Part shown: one piece after another, positions 47,531-56,530 of the stretch | How positions within the stretch are numbered: the stretch's first letter is position 1 | Layout of the letters: every line of letters starts with the position of its first letter | Assembly: GCF_003850565.1 (NCBI RefSeq) | Contig: NZ_CP027706.1 | Location: forward strand, 1,922,001 to 1,986,000 | DNA length: 64,000 nucleotides | DNA from: Pseudomonas sessilinigenes | GTDB taxonomy: Bacteria > Pseudomonadota > Gammaproteobacteria > Pseudomonadales > Pseudomonadaceae | Reading direction: 5' to 3' | The notes under the pieces: generated by a model | Seen by the model: only the letters and a program-made list of their open reading frames with translations | Told to the model about the DNA's origin: nothing | The model's database searches: none | Position numbers and translations under genes: made by a program

Positions 47531-49675
47531 ATGACCGATGCCATCCGTTACGAAAAAGGCCAGGACCAGATCGTCGTCCTGACCATCGACATGCCGGGCC
47601 AGAGCGCCAACACCATGAACGCGGTCTACCGCGACGCCATGGCCGCCACCCTGGCCCGGTTGCAAGCCGAGCAGGACAGCCTGGCCGGGGTGATCATCAC
47701 TTCGGCGAAAAAGACGTTCTTCGCCGGTGGTGACCTCAATGAGCTGATCAAGGTCGGCAAGCCCGAGGCCCGGGCTTTCTATGACATGGTGCTGGCCCTC
47801 AAGGCCCAGCTACGGGCGCTGGAGACCCTGGGCAAGCCGGTGGTCGCGGCGATCAATGGGGCGGCCCTGGGTGGCGGCTGGGAGATCTGCCTGGCCTGCC
47901 ATTACCGCGTGGCCCTGGACGACAAGTCGCTGCAGATCGGCTTGCCGGAAGTCACCCTGGGCCTGCTGCCTGGCGGCGGCGGGGTCGTGCGCATGGTGCG
48001 CATGCTGGGTCTGGAGAAGGCCTTGCCATATCTGCTCGAGGGCAAGAAAGTCCGGGCCCAGCAGGCGTTGCAGGCGGGCCTGGTGAATGAGCTGGCCAGC
48101 GATCGCGACGAACTGCTGGCCAAGGCCCGGGCCTGGATCGCCGGCAACCCGGGGGCCAAGCAGCCCTGGGATGTGAAGGGCCACCAGATTCCCGGTGGCA
48201 CCCCGTCGAATCCGAAGGTGGCACAGATGCTGGCCATTGCCCCTTCGGTGCTGCGGGCCAAGACTCAGGGCTGCTTCCCCGCGCCAGAGAAGATCCTCTG
48301 TGCGGCGGTCGAAGGTGCCCAGGTGGATTTCGATACTGCGCAACTGATCGAGGCCCGCTACTTCACCGAGCTGACCAGCGGCCAGGTGGCGAAGAACATG
48401 ATCGGTACCTTCTGGTTCCAGCTCAATGAAATCAATGCCGGTGGTTCGCGCCCCCAGGGCATCGCGCCTCAGGTGACCCGCAAGGTCGGGGTGCTGGGTG
48501 CCGGGATGATGGGCGCGGGCATCGCCTACGTCAGCGCGGCAGCGGGCATCGAGGTGGTGCTCAAGGACATCAGCCTTGAAGCGGCGCAGAAGGGTAAGGC
48601 CCATTCCGTGGCCCTGTTGGAGAAGAAGGTGGCTCGCGGGCACTTGAGCGCCGAACAGCGCGACGCGACCCTGGCACGCATCCTCACCACCGCCGAGGAT
48701 GCCGACCTGGCCGGTTGCGACCTGATCATCGAGGCGGTCTACGAGGATCGCGAGCTCAAGGCCAAGGTGTCCAGGGCGGCGCAGCAGGTGGTCGGCGCCG
48801 AGGCGGTGATCGCCTCCAATACCTCGACCCTGCCGATCACCGGGCTGGCCAGTGCGGTGCCCAATCCGGACAAGTTCATTGGCCTGCATTTCTTCAGCCC
48901 GGTGGAAAAGATGCCGCTGGTGGAAATCATCAAGGGCGCCAAGACCAGCGACGAGACCCTGGCCCGCGGTTTCGACTTCGTCCTGCAGATCAAGAAGACC
49001 CCGATCGTGGTCAACGATAGCCGCGGCTTCTTCACTTCCCGAGTGTTCGGCACCTTCACCAACGAAGGCATCGCCATGCTCGGCGAAGGCATCGCCGCGC
49101 CGATGATCGAGACCGAGGCCCGCAAGGCCGGGATGCCGGTGGGTCCGCTGGCGATCTCCGACGAAGTGTCCCTGAGCCTGATGAGCCACATTCGCCTGCA
49201 GACCAGCAAGGACTTGCAGGCCGAGGGCAAGCCCGGCATCGAGCACCCGGCATTCGCCGTGATCGACCTGCTGCTCAACGAGTACAAGCGCGCGGGCAAG
49301 GCCGCCGGTGGCGGTTTCTACGACTACCCGGCCGGTGGCCAGAAACACCTGTGGCCGCAGTTGCACACGCGCTTCTACAAGGCCGACGGGCAGATCTCGC
49401 CTCAGGATGTGCGCGACCGTTTGTTGTTCATCCAGGCCATCGAGACCGTGCGTTGCGTGGAAGAGGGCGTGCTGCAGTCCACGGCCGACGCCAACGTCGG
49501 CTCGATCTTCGGCATCGGTTTCGCGGCCTGGAGTGGCGGCGCGCTGCAGTTCATCAACCAGTACGGGGTGCAGGATTTCGTCGCCCGTGCCCAGTACCTG
49601 GCGCGCCAGTACGGCGAGCGTTTCAACCCGCCGAACCTGCTCCTGGAGAAGGCGCGCCAGGGCCAGTTGTTCTGA
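47531..49675 (+). CDS. Bifunctional enoyl-CoA hydratase / 3-hydroxyacyl-CoA dehydrogenase
   Basis: A 714-residue FadB/FadJ-type enzyme. The N-terminal crotonase domain (to about residue 190) has both hydratase glutamates (GGGWEICLACH and GLPEVTLGL). The NAD domain starts at GVLGAGMMGAGIA near residue 320, with HFFSPVEKM holding the catalytic histidine region. It catalyses hydration and oxidation of enoyl-CoA and works with the thiolase upstream. Electrons from the preceding dehydrogenation step pass through ETF, encoded at 36155. Confidence 0.95.
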   Translation: MTDAIRYEKGQDQIVVLTIDMPGQSANTMNAVYRDAMAATLARLQAEQDSLAGVIITSAKKTFFAGGDLNELIKVGKPEARAFYDMVLALKAQLRALETLGKPVVAAINGAALGGGWEICLACHYRVALDDKSLQIGLPEVTLGLLPGGGGVVRMVRMLGLEKALPYLLEGKKVRAQQALQAGLVNELASDRDELLAKARAWIAGNPGAKQPWDVKGHQIPGGTPSNPKVAQMLAIAPSVLRAKTQGCFPAPEKILCAAVEGAQVDFDTAQLIEARYFTELTSGQVAKNMIGTFWFQLNEINAGGSRPQGIAPQVTRKVGVLGAGMMGAGIAYVSAAAGIEVVLKDISLEAAQKGKAHSVALLEKKVARGHLSAEQRDATLARILTTAEDADLAGCDLIIEAVYEDRELKAKVSRAAQQVVGAEAVIASNTSTLPITGLASAVPNPDKFIGLHFFSPVEKMPLVEIIKGAKTSDETLARGFDFVLQIKKTPIVVNDSRGFFTSRVFGTFTNEGIAMLGEGIAAPMIETEARKAGMPVGPLAISDEVSLSLMSHIRLQTSKDLQAEGKPGIEHPAFAVIDLLLNEYKRAGKAAGGGFYDYPAGGQKHLWPQLHTRFYKADGQISPQDVRDRLLFIQAIETVRCVEEGVLQSTADANVGSIFGIGFAAWSGGALQFINQYGVQDFVARAQYLARQYGERFNPPNLLLEKARQGQLF

Positions 49676-49780
49676 GCCTGGCGGGCGTGAAATGACGGGT
49701 CCCGGGGCTTGCCTTGCCGTGGTATTTCAAGGCAGGCTCTGGGGTGTTCGTTATTGCCATCGCCTTGTCAGGAATATTTT

Positions 49781-50503
49781 ATGTCGCTACGCATCTGCAT
49801 TCTTGAAACCGATATCCTGCGTCCCGAACTGATCGACCAGTACCAGGGCTACGGGCAGATGTTCCAGCGCCTGTTTTCCCAACAGCCCATCGCCGCGCAG
49901 TTCAGTGTCTACAACGTGGTGCAGGGCCAGTATCCCGCTGACGACCTGAAGTTCGATGCCTACCTGGTGACGGGCAGCAAGGCCGATTCCTTCGGTACCG
50001 ATCCGTGGATCCAGACCCTCAAGACCTACCTGCTGGAGCGCTACGAGCGTGGCGACAAGCTGCTGGGCATCTGCTTCGGCCATCAGTTGCTGGCGCTATT
50101 GCTGGGTGGCAAGAGCGAGCGGGCGAACCAGGGCTGGGGCGTGGGCATCCACAACTACAAGCTTGCGGCCAAGGCGCCTTGGATGAGCCCGGTGGTGGAG
50201 GAACTGACGCTGTTGATCAGCCACCAGGACCAGGTCACCGCCTTGCCGGAGAACGCCACGGTGATTGCCTCCAGCGATTTCTGCCCGTACGCGGCCTACC
50301 ACATCAACGACCAGGTGCTGTGCTTCCAGGGGCATCCGGAGTTCATCCACGACTATTCCCGTGCGTTGCTCGACCTGCGCCATGAGTTCCTCGGCGAACA
50401 GGTCTACCAGAAGGGCGTGGCCAGTCTCGAGCACGATCATCACGGCACTACCGTGGCCGAATGGATGATGCGCTTCGTCGCCCACAAACCCGCAGCGGCC
50501 TGA
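49781..50503 (+). CDS. Class I glutamine amidotransferase-like protein
   Basis: A 240-residue single-domain protein with the nucleophile elbow GICFGHQ (Cys98) and FQGHPEF with the catalytic histidine. It resembles the stand-alone amidotransferases that hydrolyse gamma-glutamyl compounds (PuuD/YLR126C type). Its ATG is preceded by an AGGA at about 9 bases. Stand-alone gene facing corA. Confidence 0.88.
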   Translation: MSLRICILETDILRPELIDQYQGYGQMFQRLFSQQPIAAQFSVYNVVQGQYPADDLKFDAYLVTGSKADSFGTDPWIQTLKTYLLERYERGDKLLGICFGHQLLALLLGGKSERANQGWGVGIHNYKLAAKAPWMSPVVEELTLLISHQDQVTALPENATVIASSDFCPYAAYHINDQVLCFQGHPEFIHDYSRALLDLRHEFLGEQVYQKGVASLEHDHHGTTVAEWMMRFVAHKPAAA

Positions 50504-50513
50504 AGTGACCCAC

Positions 50514-50534
50514 GGCCCCGCCTGGCGCGGGGCC
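50514..50534. terminator. GC hairpin between convergent genes
   Basis: GGCCCCGC / GCGGGGCC with a 5-base loop and no T tract. Confidence 0.4.
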
Positions 50535-50542
50535 GCGTTGTT

Positions 50543-51514
50543 TCACAGCCAGCCTGAACGCTTGAAGCTGGCCCAGAGGGCCACGCAACCCACGCTGATG
50601 AAGCCCAGGACGCCAAAGTAGCCGTAGTGCCAGCTCAGCTCCGGCATGTTCTGGAAGTTCATCCCGTAGATCCCTGCCACCGCCGTGGGAAACGCCAGGA
50701 TCGCCGCCCAGGCGGCGAACTTGCGCTGCACGATGCTTTGCCGCGAGGCCTCCAGCAGCACGCCAATCTCGATGGTCTGGCTGGCGATGTCGCGCAGGGT
50801 CGAAAGGTCTTCCATCTGCCGCGTGACATGGATCTGCACGTCACGAAAATACGGCCGCATGTTCTTGTCGATGAAGGGAAAGCTGAGCTTTTGCAGGTCC
50901 TCGCTGATTTCCACCATTGGCGCGACGTGGCGGCGCAGGCGCAACACATCGCGGCGCAGGCTGTGCAGGCTGAGAATGTCCCGCTCGTTCATCGCCTGGC
51001 ACAGCACGTTGCTCTCCAGTTCGTCGATTTCCGCGTGGATGGCTTCGCTCACGGGCTGGTAGTTCTCGGTGACGAAGTCCAGCAGGGCGTAGAGCACGAA
51101 GTCCTCGCCATGCTCGAGCAGCAGGGGGCGGGCCTCGCAGCGCTGGCGCACATGGCCATAGGAAGCCGAATGACCGTTGCGCGCAGTGATGATGTAGCCA
51201 TTGCCGGCGAAGATGTGGGTCTCGATGAACTCCAGCTTGCCGTTGGTGCGCACCGGCGAGTAAGTGACGATGAACAGGGCGTCGCCGAAGGTTTCCAGCT
51301 TGGGCCGGCTGTGCTTCTCCAGGGCATCCTCGATGGCCAGCTCATGCAGATTGAACTGGCGTTGCAGGTTGGCCAGCTCGTGGGCGTTGGGCTCCTCCAG
51401 GCCGATCCAGACGAAATGGCCGGGTTTCGCCGCCCAGGCTGCGCCTTCGTCGAGGCTGATGTCCGTGACTTTCTTTCCACCGCTGTAGACGGCGGCAGCA
51501 ACAACTCTACCCAT
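50543..51514 (-). CDS. corA: Magnesium/cobalt channel CorA
   Basis: A 323-residue protein. A large cytosolic funnel domain leads to two C-terminal membrane segments, with the CorA signature GMN (YGMNFQNMPEL) at the pore mouth. It imports Mg2+ as a pentamer. The N-terminal part is of the ZntB/CorA type, but the GMN loop and basic C-terminus fit CorA. Separated from plsC by a terminator. Confidence 0.92.
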   Translation of the reverse strand: MGRVVAAAVYSGGKKVTDISLDEGAAWAAKPGHFVWIGLEEPNAHELANLQRQFNLHELAIEDALEKHSRPKLETFGDALFIVTYSPVRTNGKLEFIETHIFAGNGYIITARNGHSASYGHVRQRCEARPLLLEHGEDFVLYALLDFVTENYQPVSEAIHAEIDELESNVLCQAMNERDILSLHSLRRDVLRLRRHVAPMVEISEDLQKLSFPFIDKNMRPYFRDVQIHVTRQMEDLSTLRDIASQTIEIGVLLEASRQSIVQRKFAAWAAILAFPTAVAGIYGMNFQNMPELSWHYGYFGVLGFISVGCVALWASFKRSGWL

Positions 51515-51619
51515 GGTTCCGGTTCACTTCTTCTTATCAATGGCACGGTGACAGATCAGCAGCTTAGCTTGCATTGCAGCATCAGAGTCGCCCATGGGAT
51601 GCGAGTTCGCCGATAAATG

Positions 51620-51643
51620 AAAGCCCGCACGGGGCGGGCTTTT
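51620..51643. terminator. Terminator between plsC and corA
   Basis: AAAGCCCGC-ACGGG-GCGGGCTTT; the minus direction has only a short T tract. Confidence 0.7.
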
Positions 51644-51654
51644 GCACAAGGGGC

Positions 51655-52377
51655 TCAGTTTGGTTGCAACTGGCGGTCCATGCTGGTGATGCAGTCGAGC
51701 ATTTGCTCGCGACATTGGGCCATCAGGCGCGGTATGTCGTCGGGGGTCAGGCCGGCAGTGGGGATTGCCGGTAGCGAACGGATCAGGACCTCACCACTGT
51801 TCCAGCGATTCAGGCGCATGTGCTTGATGTAGTTGCTGGTGCATACCGGAACGATGGGGACCCCGGCGGCAATCGCCATCTGGAAGGCACCGCGCTTGAA
51901 CGGCAACAACTCCTGACCGCTGTTGCGCGTGCCCTCCGGGAACACCCAGATCGAGGTGTCCTTGTGTTGCAAGGTATGGGTGGTGGTGACGATCGAGCGT
52001 CGTGCCTTGTGCGGATTGCCACGGTCGATCAGGACGTTGCCCGACAGCCAGAACAACTGGCCGAACAACGGCACCCACTTCAGGCTTTTCTTGCCGATGC
52101 ACACGGTGCGTGGCGGCACCACATTGCCGAACACGAACAGGTCGTAGTTGGACTGATGGTTGGCAATGATCACACAGCTTTGCGGCTTGTCCATCAACGG
52201 GCCGGCCTCGGCCCTGACCTTCAGGCCCAGGATACGCATGGCCGGCCAAGCATATAGGCGGGCACACAGGCGGCTGTTGTCAGGGTTGAAGGGGCGACAC
52301 AGCCCAAGCAGCAAGCCCAGGCTGCCAGCCACTATAAAGTGCAAGCCCATCAATGACATACGAAACAGATACAGCAT
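51655..52377 (-). CDS. plsC: 1-acyl-sn-glycerol-3-phosphate acyltransferase
   Basis: A 240-residue membrane-associated acyltransferase that makes phosphatidate. The HX4D catalytic motif is NHQSNYD, and FPEGTRN is the phosphate-binding motif. A hydrophobic N-terminal segment anchors it (MGLHFIVAGSLGLLLGL). Some Pseudomonas have several PlsC paralogues, so this may be a secondary one. Confidence 0.92.
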   Translation of the reverse strand: MLYLFRMSLMGLHFIVAGSLGLLLGLCRPFNPDNSRLCARLYAWPAMRILGLKVRAEAGPLMDKPQSCVIIANHQSNYDLFVFGNVVPPRTVCIGKKSLKWVPLFGQLFWLSGNVLIDRGNPHKARRSIVTTTHTLQHKDTSIWVFPEGTRNSGQELLPFKRGAFQMAIAAGVPIVPVCTSNYIKHMRLNRWNSGEVLIRSLPAIPTAGLTPDDIPRLMAQCREQMLDCITSMDRQLQPN

Positions 52378-52526
52378 CTAAACGGCTACCGCGCAGGGGA
52401 CAAAAGGTGGCGCAGTGTACGAATGTGCACTGTTTTCGGCAATTGCTGTGCCGGGCAACAAGAGGGGCGATGCTTGAGCAGATGTGTCCGATGGTGGGGC
52501 GTGCAGGGACCAGAGGGCGGAGTAAT

Positions 52527-52551
52527 AAAAAGCCCGGCACAAGGGCCGGGC
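52527..52551 (-). terminator. Minus-strand terminator after the crotonase gene
   Basis: GCCCGGC / GCCGGGC stem with TTTTTATT downstream on the minus strand. Confidence 0.85.
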
Positions 52552-52572
52552 CATGTTTCGTCATGCCGAGGT

Positions 52573-53262
52573 TCAGCCCAGGTGTCCCTGGTCCTCGATA
52601 ATGGCGTTGTCCAGATTGTCCAGCAGGGCCTTGCGCACCTTCAACTTGGTGTTCTTGTGGGCCAGCATGTTGATCTTCTTCAGTTGGCGTGCCGCTGCCA
52701 GGGCTGCGCCTTGCAGTTCTTCGGGGCTGACCACCTTGTCGAGGAAACCGGCATCCACGGCGCTGTGCGGGTCGAACATCTCGCCGTTGATCACCGAGCG
52801 GTGGAAGGCCGAGCGCCGCAGGCGGTCACGGGCCAGCTCGATGCCAGCGTGGTGCATGGTCAGGCCGATCTGCACTTCGTTGAGGCCGATGCTGAAGGGC
52901 CCCTCGACACCGATGCGGTAGTCGGCGGACAGCAGCAGGAATGCGCCCTTGGCGACCGCGTGCCCCGGGCAGGCCACGATCACCGGGAAAGGGTGGGACA
53001 GCAGGCGTCGGGCCAGGGTCGAGCCCAGGGTCACCAGGGCCACGGCCTCCTTGGGGCCGGCGGTCATGACCTTGAGGTCGTAGCCCCCGGACAGAATCCC
53101 CGGCTGACCAGTAATGATCACCACCGCGCGATCGGCAGTGGCCTGGTCGAGTGCGGCGTTGAAGGCGGCAATCACGTCCGGGGAGATGGCATTGACCTTG
53201 CCATTGCTCAAGGTCAGGGTCGCGATACCGTCTTCGAGATGGTAGGAAATCAACTCACTCAT
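52573..53262 (-). CDS. Crotonase-family enoyl-CoA hydratase/isomerase-like protein
   Basis: A 229-residue single-domain crotonase (DGIATLTLSNGKVNAISPD; GGYDLKVM; PGHAVAKGAFLLLSADYRIG). The two hydratase glutamates are not both obvious: the first region reads KGAFLLLS, while the second has GLNEVQIGL. It may therefore act as an isomerase or another type of CoA hydrolase rather than a typical hydratase. ATG 53262 gives the standard N-terminus. Confidence 0.87.
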   Translation of the reverse strand: MSELISYHLEDGIATLTLSNGKVNAISPDVIAAFNAALDQATADRAVVIITGQPGILSGGYDLKVMTAGPKEAVALVTLGSTLARRLLSHPFPVIVACPGHAVAKGAFLLLSADYRIGVEGPFSIGLNEVQIGLTMHHAGIELARDRLRRSAFHRSVINGEMFDPHSAVDAGFLDKVVSPEELQGAALAAARQLKKINMLAHKNTKLKVRKALLDNLDNAIIEDQGHLG

Positions 53263-53513
53263 GACGCAATTCCTTGTATTAGAAGTGCAGCAGAAGTTAC
53301 CCAGCATGATCGGTCCGGTAAAGCGCCGTGACTGACTGGTGAGTCAGGCTTTGCTCCGGGCGGCAGGCCGCACGACCTGCTGGGCTGCCTATGTATAGCC
53401 GCACGGCAGCGTGGAGCAGGCCGAAGATTGGCCGGTTTGCCTTGTGCCATGGGCGCGCGTAGGCCCGAAAACCAGAAAAGTGCTTAAGCGCATGAAAATT
53501 CTGAAAAAAACCT
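53263..53513. other. Non-coding stretch before tRNA-Ser
   Basis: No gene or clear RNA is seen between the crotonase gene and the tRNA promoter. Confidence 0.4.
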
Positions 53514-53542
53514 TTGCCATCTGAAAAGCTTTCGACTACATT
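53514..53542 (+). promoter_or_regulatory. tRNA-Ser promoter
   Basis: TTGCCA (53514-53519) and TACATT (53537-53542), 17 bp apart. They are followed by the GC-rich run GCGCGCC (53545-53551), the kind of discriminator found at growth-rate-controlled stable RNA promoters. The leader would be about 32 bases. Confidence 0.6.
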
Positions 53543-53580
53543 AGCGCGCCTCGACAGACTGAATCGGTTTGAAGAGAAAC

Positions 53581-53670
53581 GGTGAGGTGTCCGAGTGGCT
53601 TAAGGAGCACGCCTGGAAAGTGTGTATACAGGAAACTGTATCGAGGGTTCGAATCCCTCCTTCACCGCCA
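53581..53670 (+). tRNA. tRNA-Ser (anticodon GGA)
   Basis: A 90-base class II tRNA. The acceptor stem GGTGAGG pairs with CTTCACC, and the anticodon GGA lies in the loop CTGGAAA. It has a long variable arm, TTCGAAT in the T loop, and an encoded CCA at 53668-53670. It reads UCC/UCU. tRNA-Ser 3' ends are common integration sites, and accessory genes follow it. Confidence 0.97.
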
Positions 53671-54003
53671 TATTCGATGTACTCTAAACCCCTGAAAACG
53701 TTGAAGTTTTCAGGGGTTTTTTGTTGCCCGATAGAAAGCTTAGGGCATTTTTAGGGCAAAAAAATCGGCCCTTAGGCCGCCATAGTCCGTCCTGAGTCCC
53801 ATCATCTTGGAAACAATCCCGCCATGCTCTTCGTGTCCGAGGGTATTCGGCGGCCTTAGTGTTTTTCACCATCGTTGTATCGCTGTGCCCGAGCGGGCGG
53901 GCCGCCGTGCACGCCGAATGGGCGAGCCTGGGAGCTTGTAGAAGGGGCTACAGGGCGTGAAAGCTATCGGATAGGATGGCGCCCTATTGAAAAAGGTCGC
54001 GAC
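53671..54003. other. Region between tRNA-Ser and the acyltransferase
   Basis: Apart from the terminator, no gene is supported in these ~330 bases. Two tandem copies of TTTAGGGCA occur at about 53739-53758. No second copy of the tRNA 3' end was noticed, so an att duplication is not shown. Confidence 0.4.
53686..53722 (+). terminator. tRNA-Ser terminator
   Basis: A 14-bp perfect stem (53686-53699 with 53706-53719) and six T. Confidence 0.93.
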
Positions 54004-54972
54004 ATGTCCAACCCCATATTAAATACAACTGTCCGCTACCCAAGCTTCGATTTGATCCGGTTATTACTGGCAGTTGAAGTAGTGGTGGTTCACACCTGGG
54101 CTTCATTGGACCCGCATTTCAGCTGGCCCGGTTTTATCAGAGCTGTTCCAGCGTTTCTCGCGGTCAGTGGTTTTTTGGTGCTTAAGAGTTTCGCCAATAC
54201 AGGCTCTTGGACTGCGTTTGCCAGGAAACGGGCGTTGCGAATTTTTCCGGCGCTGATCTGTTCGTTGTTGTTGGGATACGTCCTGCTCGATTACACATTT
54301 CTGATCAACTCGCTTACCGTCTGGGTCACTGGAGGCTTGATGATGCCGCCCCATACCAATTCGGCTTTATGGTCCTTGGCCTGGGAGGAGCTGGCCTATG
54401 CCGTGCTGGCAATTCTCTGGGCTTTGGGGGCATATAAGCGGCCGGTGTACATCTGGTTGCTGCTGGCAGTGGCGAGCGTGATCTCGTGGAAAATCACCAC
54501 AATGCCAATCAGCCCCTACTATCACGTCCTCTCGTACCTGGCGCCTGCGTTCTTCACCGGGAATTTGATGTTCCTGTATCAAGAGCGCTTGATGCGATTT
54601 GGCTCAGTGCTGCCGTGGGTGTTCTTCGTGGTGGTTTGCCTGTGGACGTATATCCCTATTCCAGGCATCGGCGGCGACATGGCACCCTCTGTGGTGCAGG
54701 CATTCGCGGTCGTATGGGCCGGTATGTCCGGCGCCAAGCTTATCCCGTCTAAAATTCCCGACTTGAGCTACGGGATGTACGTTTATCACATCCCGATGAT
54801 TCTCTTTATCAACGCAGCGTATAAGCCGGGCAACGCCTTTCTGACAGGGACATTGCTGGCCCTCGCACTGGTACTGTTCTCCTCTGCCAGCTGGTACTTA
54901 ATCGAAAAGCCAGCGCTAAAACTGAAGAACCAGCCGAGTCCTGCCGCCGAGGGGCAACCCCGCGTTCTATAA
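54004..54972 (+). CDS. Membrane acyltransferase (acyltransferase-3/OafA type)
   Basis: A 322-residue protein with about ten membrane segments. Family features include an early FDLIRLLLAVEVVVVHTW with the conserved histidine, an arginine pair in KRALRIFPA, and a C-terminal YGMYVYHIP. Such enzymes add acetyl or other acyl groups to surface polysaccharides such as O-antigen. It stands alone after tRNA-Ser, with more varied codon use than the core genes, consistent with transfer. It could change surface antigens or phage receptors. Confidence 0.88.
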   Translation: MSNPILNTTVRYPSFDLIRLLLAVEVVVVHTWASLDPHFSWPGFIRAVPAFLAVSGFLVLKSFANTGSWTAFARKRALRIFPALICSLLLGYVLLDYTFLINSLTVWVTGGLMMPPHTNSALWSLAWEELAYAVLAILWALGAYKRPVYIWLLLAVASVISWKITTMPISPYYHVLSYLAPAFFTGNLMFLYQERLMRFGSVLPWVFFVVVCLWTYIPIPGIGGDMAPSVVQAFAVVWAGMSGAKLIPSKIPDLSYGMYVYHIPMILFINAAYKPGNAFLTGTLLALALVLFSSASWYLIEKPALKLKNQPSPAAEGQPRVL

Positions 54973-54991
54973 CAAGCGAAACGGCGCCTAT

Positions 54992-55198
54992 TCAATGAGG
55001 CGCTGCTGCCGCTGACGAGGAATATCTGGCTTGGATCTCGTTGAAGCGGTCGATGGCTGCTTCCCTGGCCGCCTCCCAACCTGGCTCGCCCATGACCTGC
55101 ACGCGGTTCGCTTCGGCGAATTAGTAGTCGGAACCGGACACGGGCTCGGCATACGCGGCGAACCGCAAACGCTCTATGACCTCTGGCGTCGGCGTTAC
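54992..55198 (-). pseudogene. Remnant of a phage/pyocin tail-associated protein
   Basis: The minus frame from 55198 reads VTPTPEVIERLRFAAYAEP, then a TAA stop (55123-55121), then FAEANRVQVMGEPGWEAARE and EIQARYSSS. This is the C-terminal pattern of small proteins encoded in Pseudomonas phage-tail and pyocin clusters. The reading frame has an internal stop and its 5' part is missing: the sequence joins directly to the end of the next gene at 55195. It is a decayed fragment left by a prophage or tailocin. Confidence 0.65.
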
Positions 55199-55494
55199 CC
55201 GTGGGGAATGCCGGCGCTGTCGCCGGTCGTGGTTTGCGGGGCGTGTTCGGTGGCCTGCTCGCTATTCACCAGCACCAGGTCCACGTGGAGCCGAGGATCG
55301 AAGTCGGCCCAGGCATCCTGCAGGTGCAGGTGTTTCATGCCGTCTTCCTCCATGCATTGTGCCGCGTGCACCAGGAAATCCCCCAGCGCCTTGAGAGTGG
55401 CGGGCGAGGCGAGCAGGGTTATTTCGTCCAGTGGTATTTGCGTAGGCGAACCGGTTCGGGTGCCGTATGCCTTGAAGGCGTCGATCGTTATCAT
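55195..55494 (-). CDS. Small immunity-like protein (Imm32-like)
   Basis: A 99-residue soluble protein (PLDEITLLASPATLKALGDF; AAQCMEEDGMKHLHLQD). The pattern resembles Imm32-type immunity proteins of polymorphic toxin systems. No toxin gene is next to it, so it would be an orphan immunity protein. The start at 55494 lacks a good Shine-Dalgarno. Assignment is by resemblance only. Confidence 0.55.
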   Translation of the reverse strand: MITIDAFKAYGTRTGSPTQIPLDEITLLASPATLKALGDFLVHAAQCMEEDGMKHLHLQDAWADFDPRLHVDLVLVNSEQATEHAPQTTTGDSAGIPHG

Positions 55495-55620
55495 TGCGCG
55501 ATTTTCCCGGGGCAGGTGCTTGGCTGCAGGCCGCCATTGAAACAAACAACGGCCACAGCGGATATGCCTGCTGTAGCGCCCCGGATGGCACTGGACAATG
55601 CATCGAATGGAGATGAGCTT

Positions 55621-56445
55621 GTGAAACATCAGCAGTTGCTGGAGAAACTGGCCGCCAGGCACCTGGTCCAGGCCTTGGACGAGGATCTTGCCCGGCTGGC
55701 CTGGAAGGCGATGGTCGCACAGCAGCAGGGTCACCAGGGCTCGCTGAACGATGCGGTGTTGCCAAGCCTCCTGGCTCGCTGGAATTGCGTGTTGCTGGCG
55801 GATGAGTCGCAGGTGGCGCCGCTTTACCGGCACAAGGCCTGGCTCGCGCTGGCCACGCTGCTGCATAAATATGGCTTGGCCGAGCCGAGTATTACCGCCC
55901 GGGCCGTGGAAGCGATCGAGGAGCTGAATCGAGCGGTGGCCCTGGGGGACAAGTTTCATCAGCGCTCGCAGGAATTCAGCGCTGGCCTGCAAGCGCCTCC
56001 CGTGGCCCTGGCGCGCAAGCCGGCGCTCCCTGACTCCATAACGTTCTACCGCGCTGGCGATGTCTTGGCCATCCACCTGGAGGGCAGGTTCTACGCCGCT
56101 TATGTGCATCGCCTGGGCAGCATCAACGAAAGCCCGATCATCGAGTTCTATGCCCAGGTGTTCGACCAGGTGCCGACGCTGGAACAGTTGCAGCAAACGC
56201 CCGCCCAGGGCGAGTTGTACAACGATGGCATCCGGCGCAAGAGCCTGTATGGCGTGAGTGGCATCAAGTTCCAGCCCGATCCTGCCGGCCAGGTGACGCT
56301 AATTGCCGCCTGTGTCGCCCATCCTCCGGATAGCAGCCATCTGGCGCCTTCGGTGGGGCTGTACGCAGTCTCGGATATCTTGCGTATCCAGGACACTATC
56401 CGCCGTATGTTCGAAGTACCCGTCCCGGCGACGGCACAGGCCTGA
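55621..56445 (+). CDS. Hypothetical protein, Imm26-like C-terminus
   Basis: A 274-residue soluble protein. The N-terminal half is helical (LLEKLAARHLVQALDEDLAR). The C-terminal half has a beta-rich part reading FYRAGDVLAIHLEGRFYAA and IIEFYAQVFDQ, similar in layout to Imm26 proteins. I chose GTG 55621, with GGAG 8 bases upstream; ATG 55585 and 55564 are in frame alternatives. Located between other immunity-like genes. Confidence 0.6.
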   Translation: MKHQQLLEKLAARHLVQALDEDLARLAWKAMVAQQQGHQGSLNDAVLPSLLARWNCVLLADESQVAPLYRHKAWLALATLLHKYGLAEPSITARAVEAIEELNRAVALGDKFHQRSQEFSAGLQAPPVALARKPALPDSITFYRAGDVLAIHLEGRFYAAYVHRLGSINESPIIEFYAQVFDQVPTLEQLQQTPAQGELYNDGIRRKSLYGVSGIKFQPDPAGQVTLIAACVAHPPDSSHLAPSVGLYAVSDILRIQDTIRRMFEVPVPATAQA

Positions 56446-56530
56446 AGAGCTGGATTGCCTGGCGCCCGGGTGTTCGCCGACGGGCCCGACAGATCATCCA
56501 CGGCGGATAACCACTGGCAGTGGAGACACC

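Noticed and set aside
47810..49366. 518-codon open frame on the - strand
   Set aside because: Shadow of the bifunctional beta-oxidation gene on the opposite strand.
53641..55200. Direct-repeat att sites flanking the region after tRNA-Ser
   Set aside because: I did not find a second copy of the tRNA 3' end in the window, and no integrase gene is recognisable.
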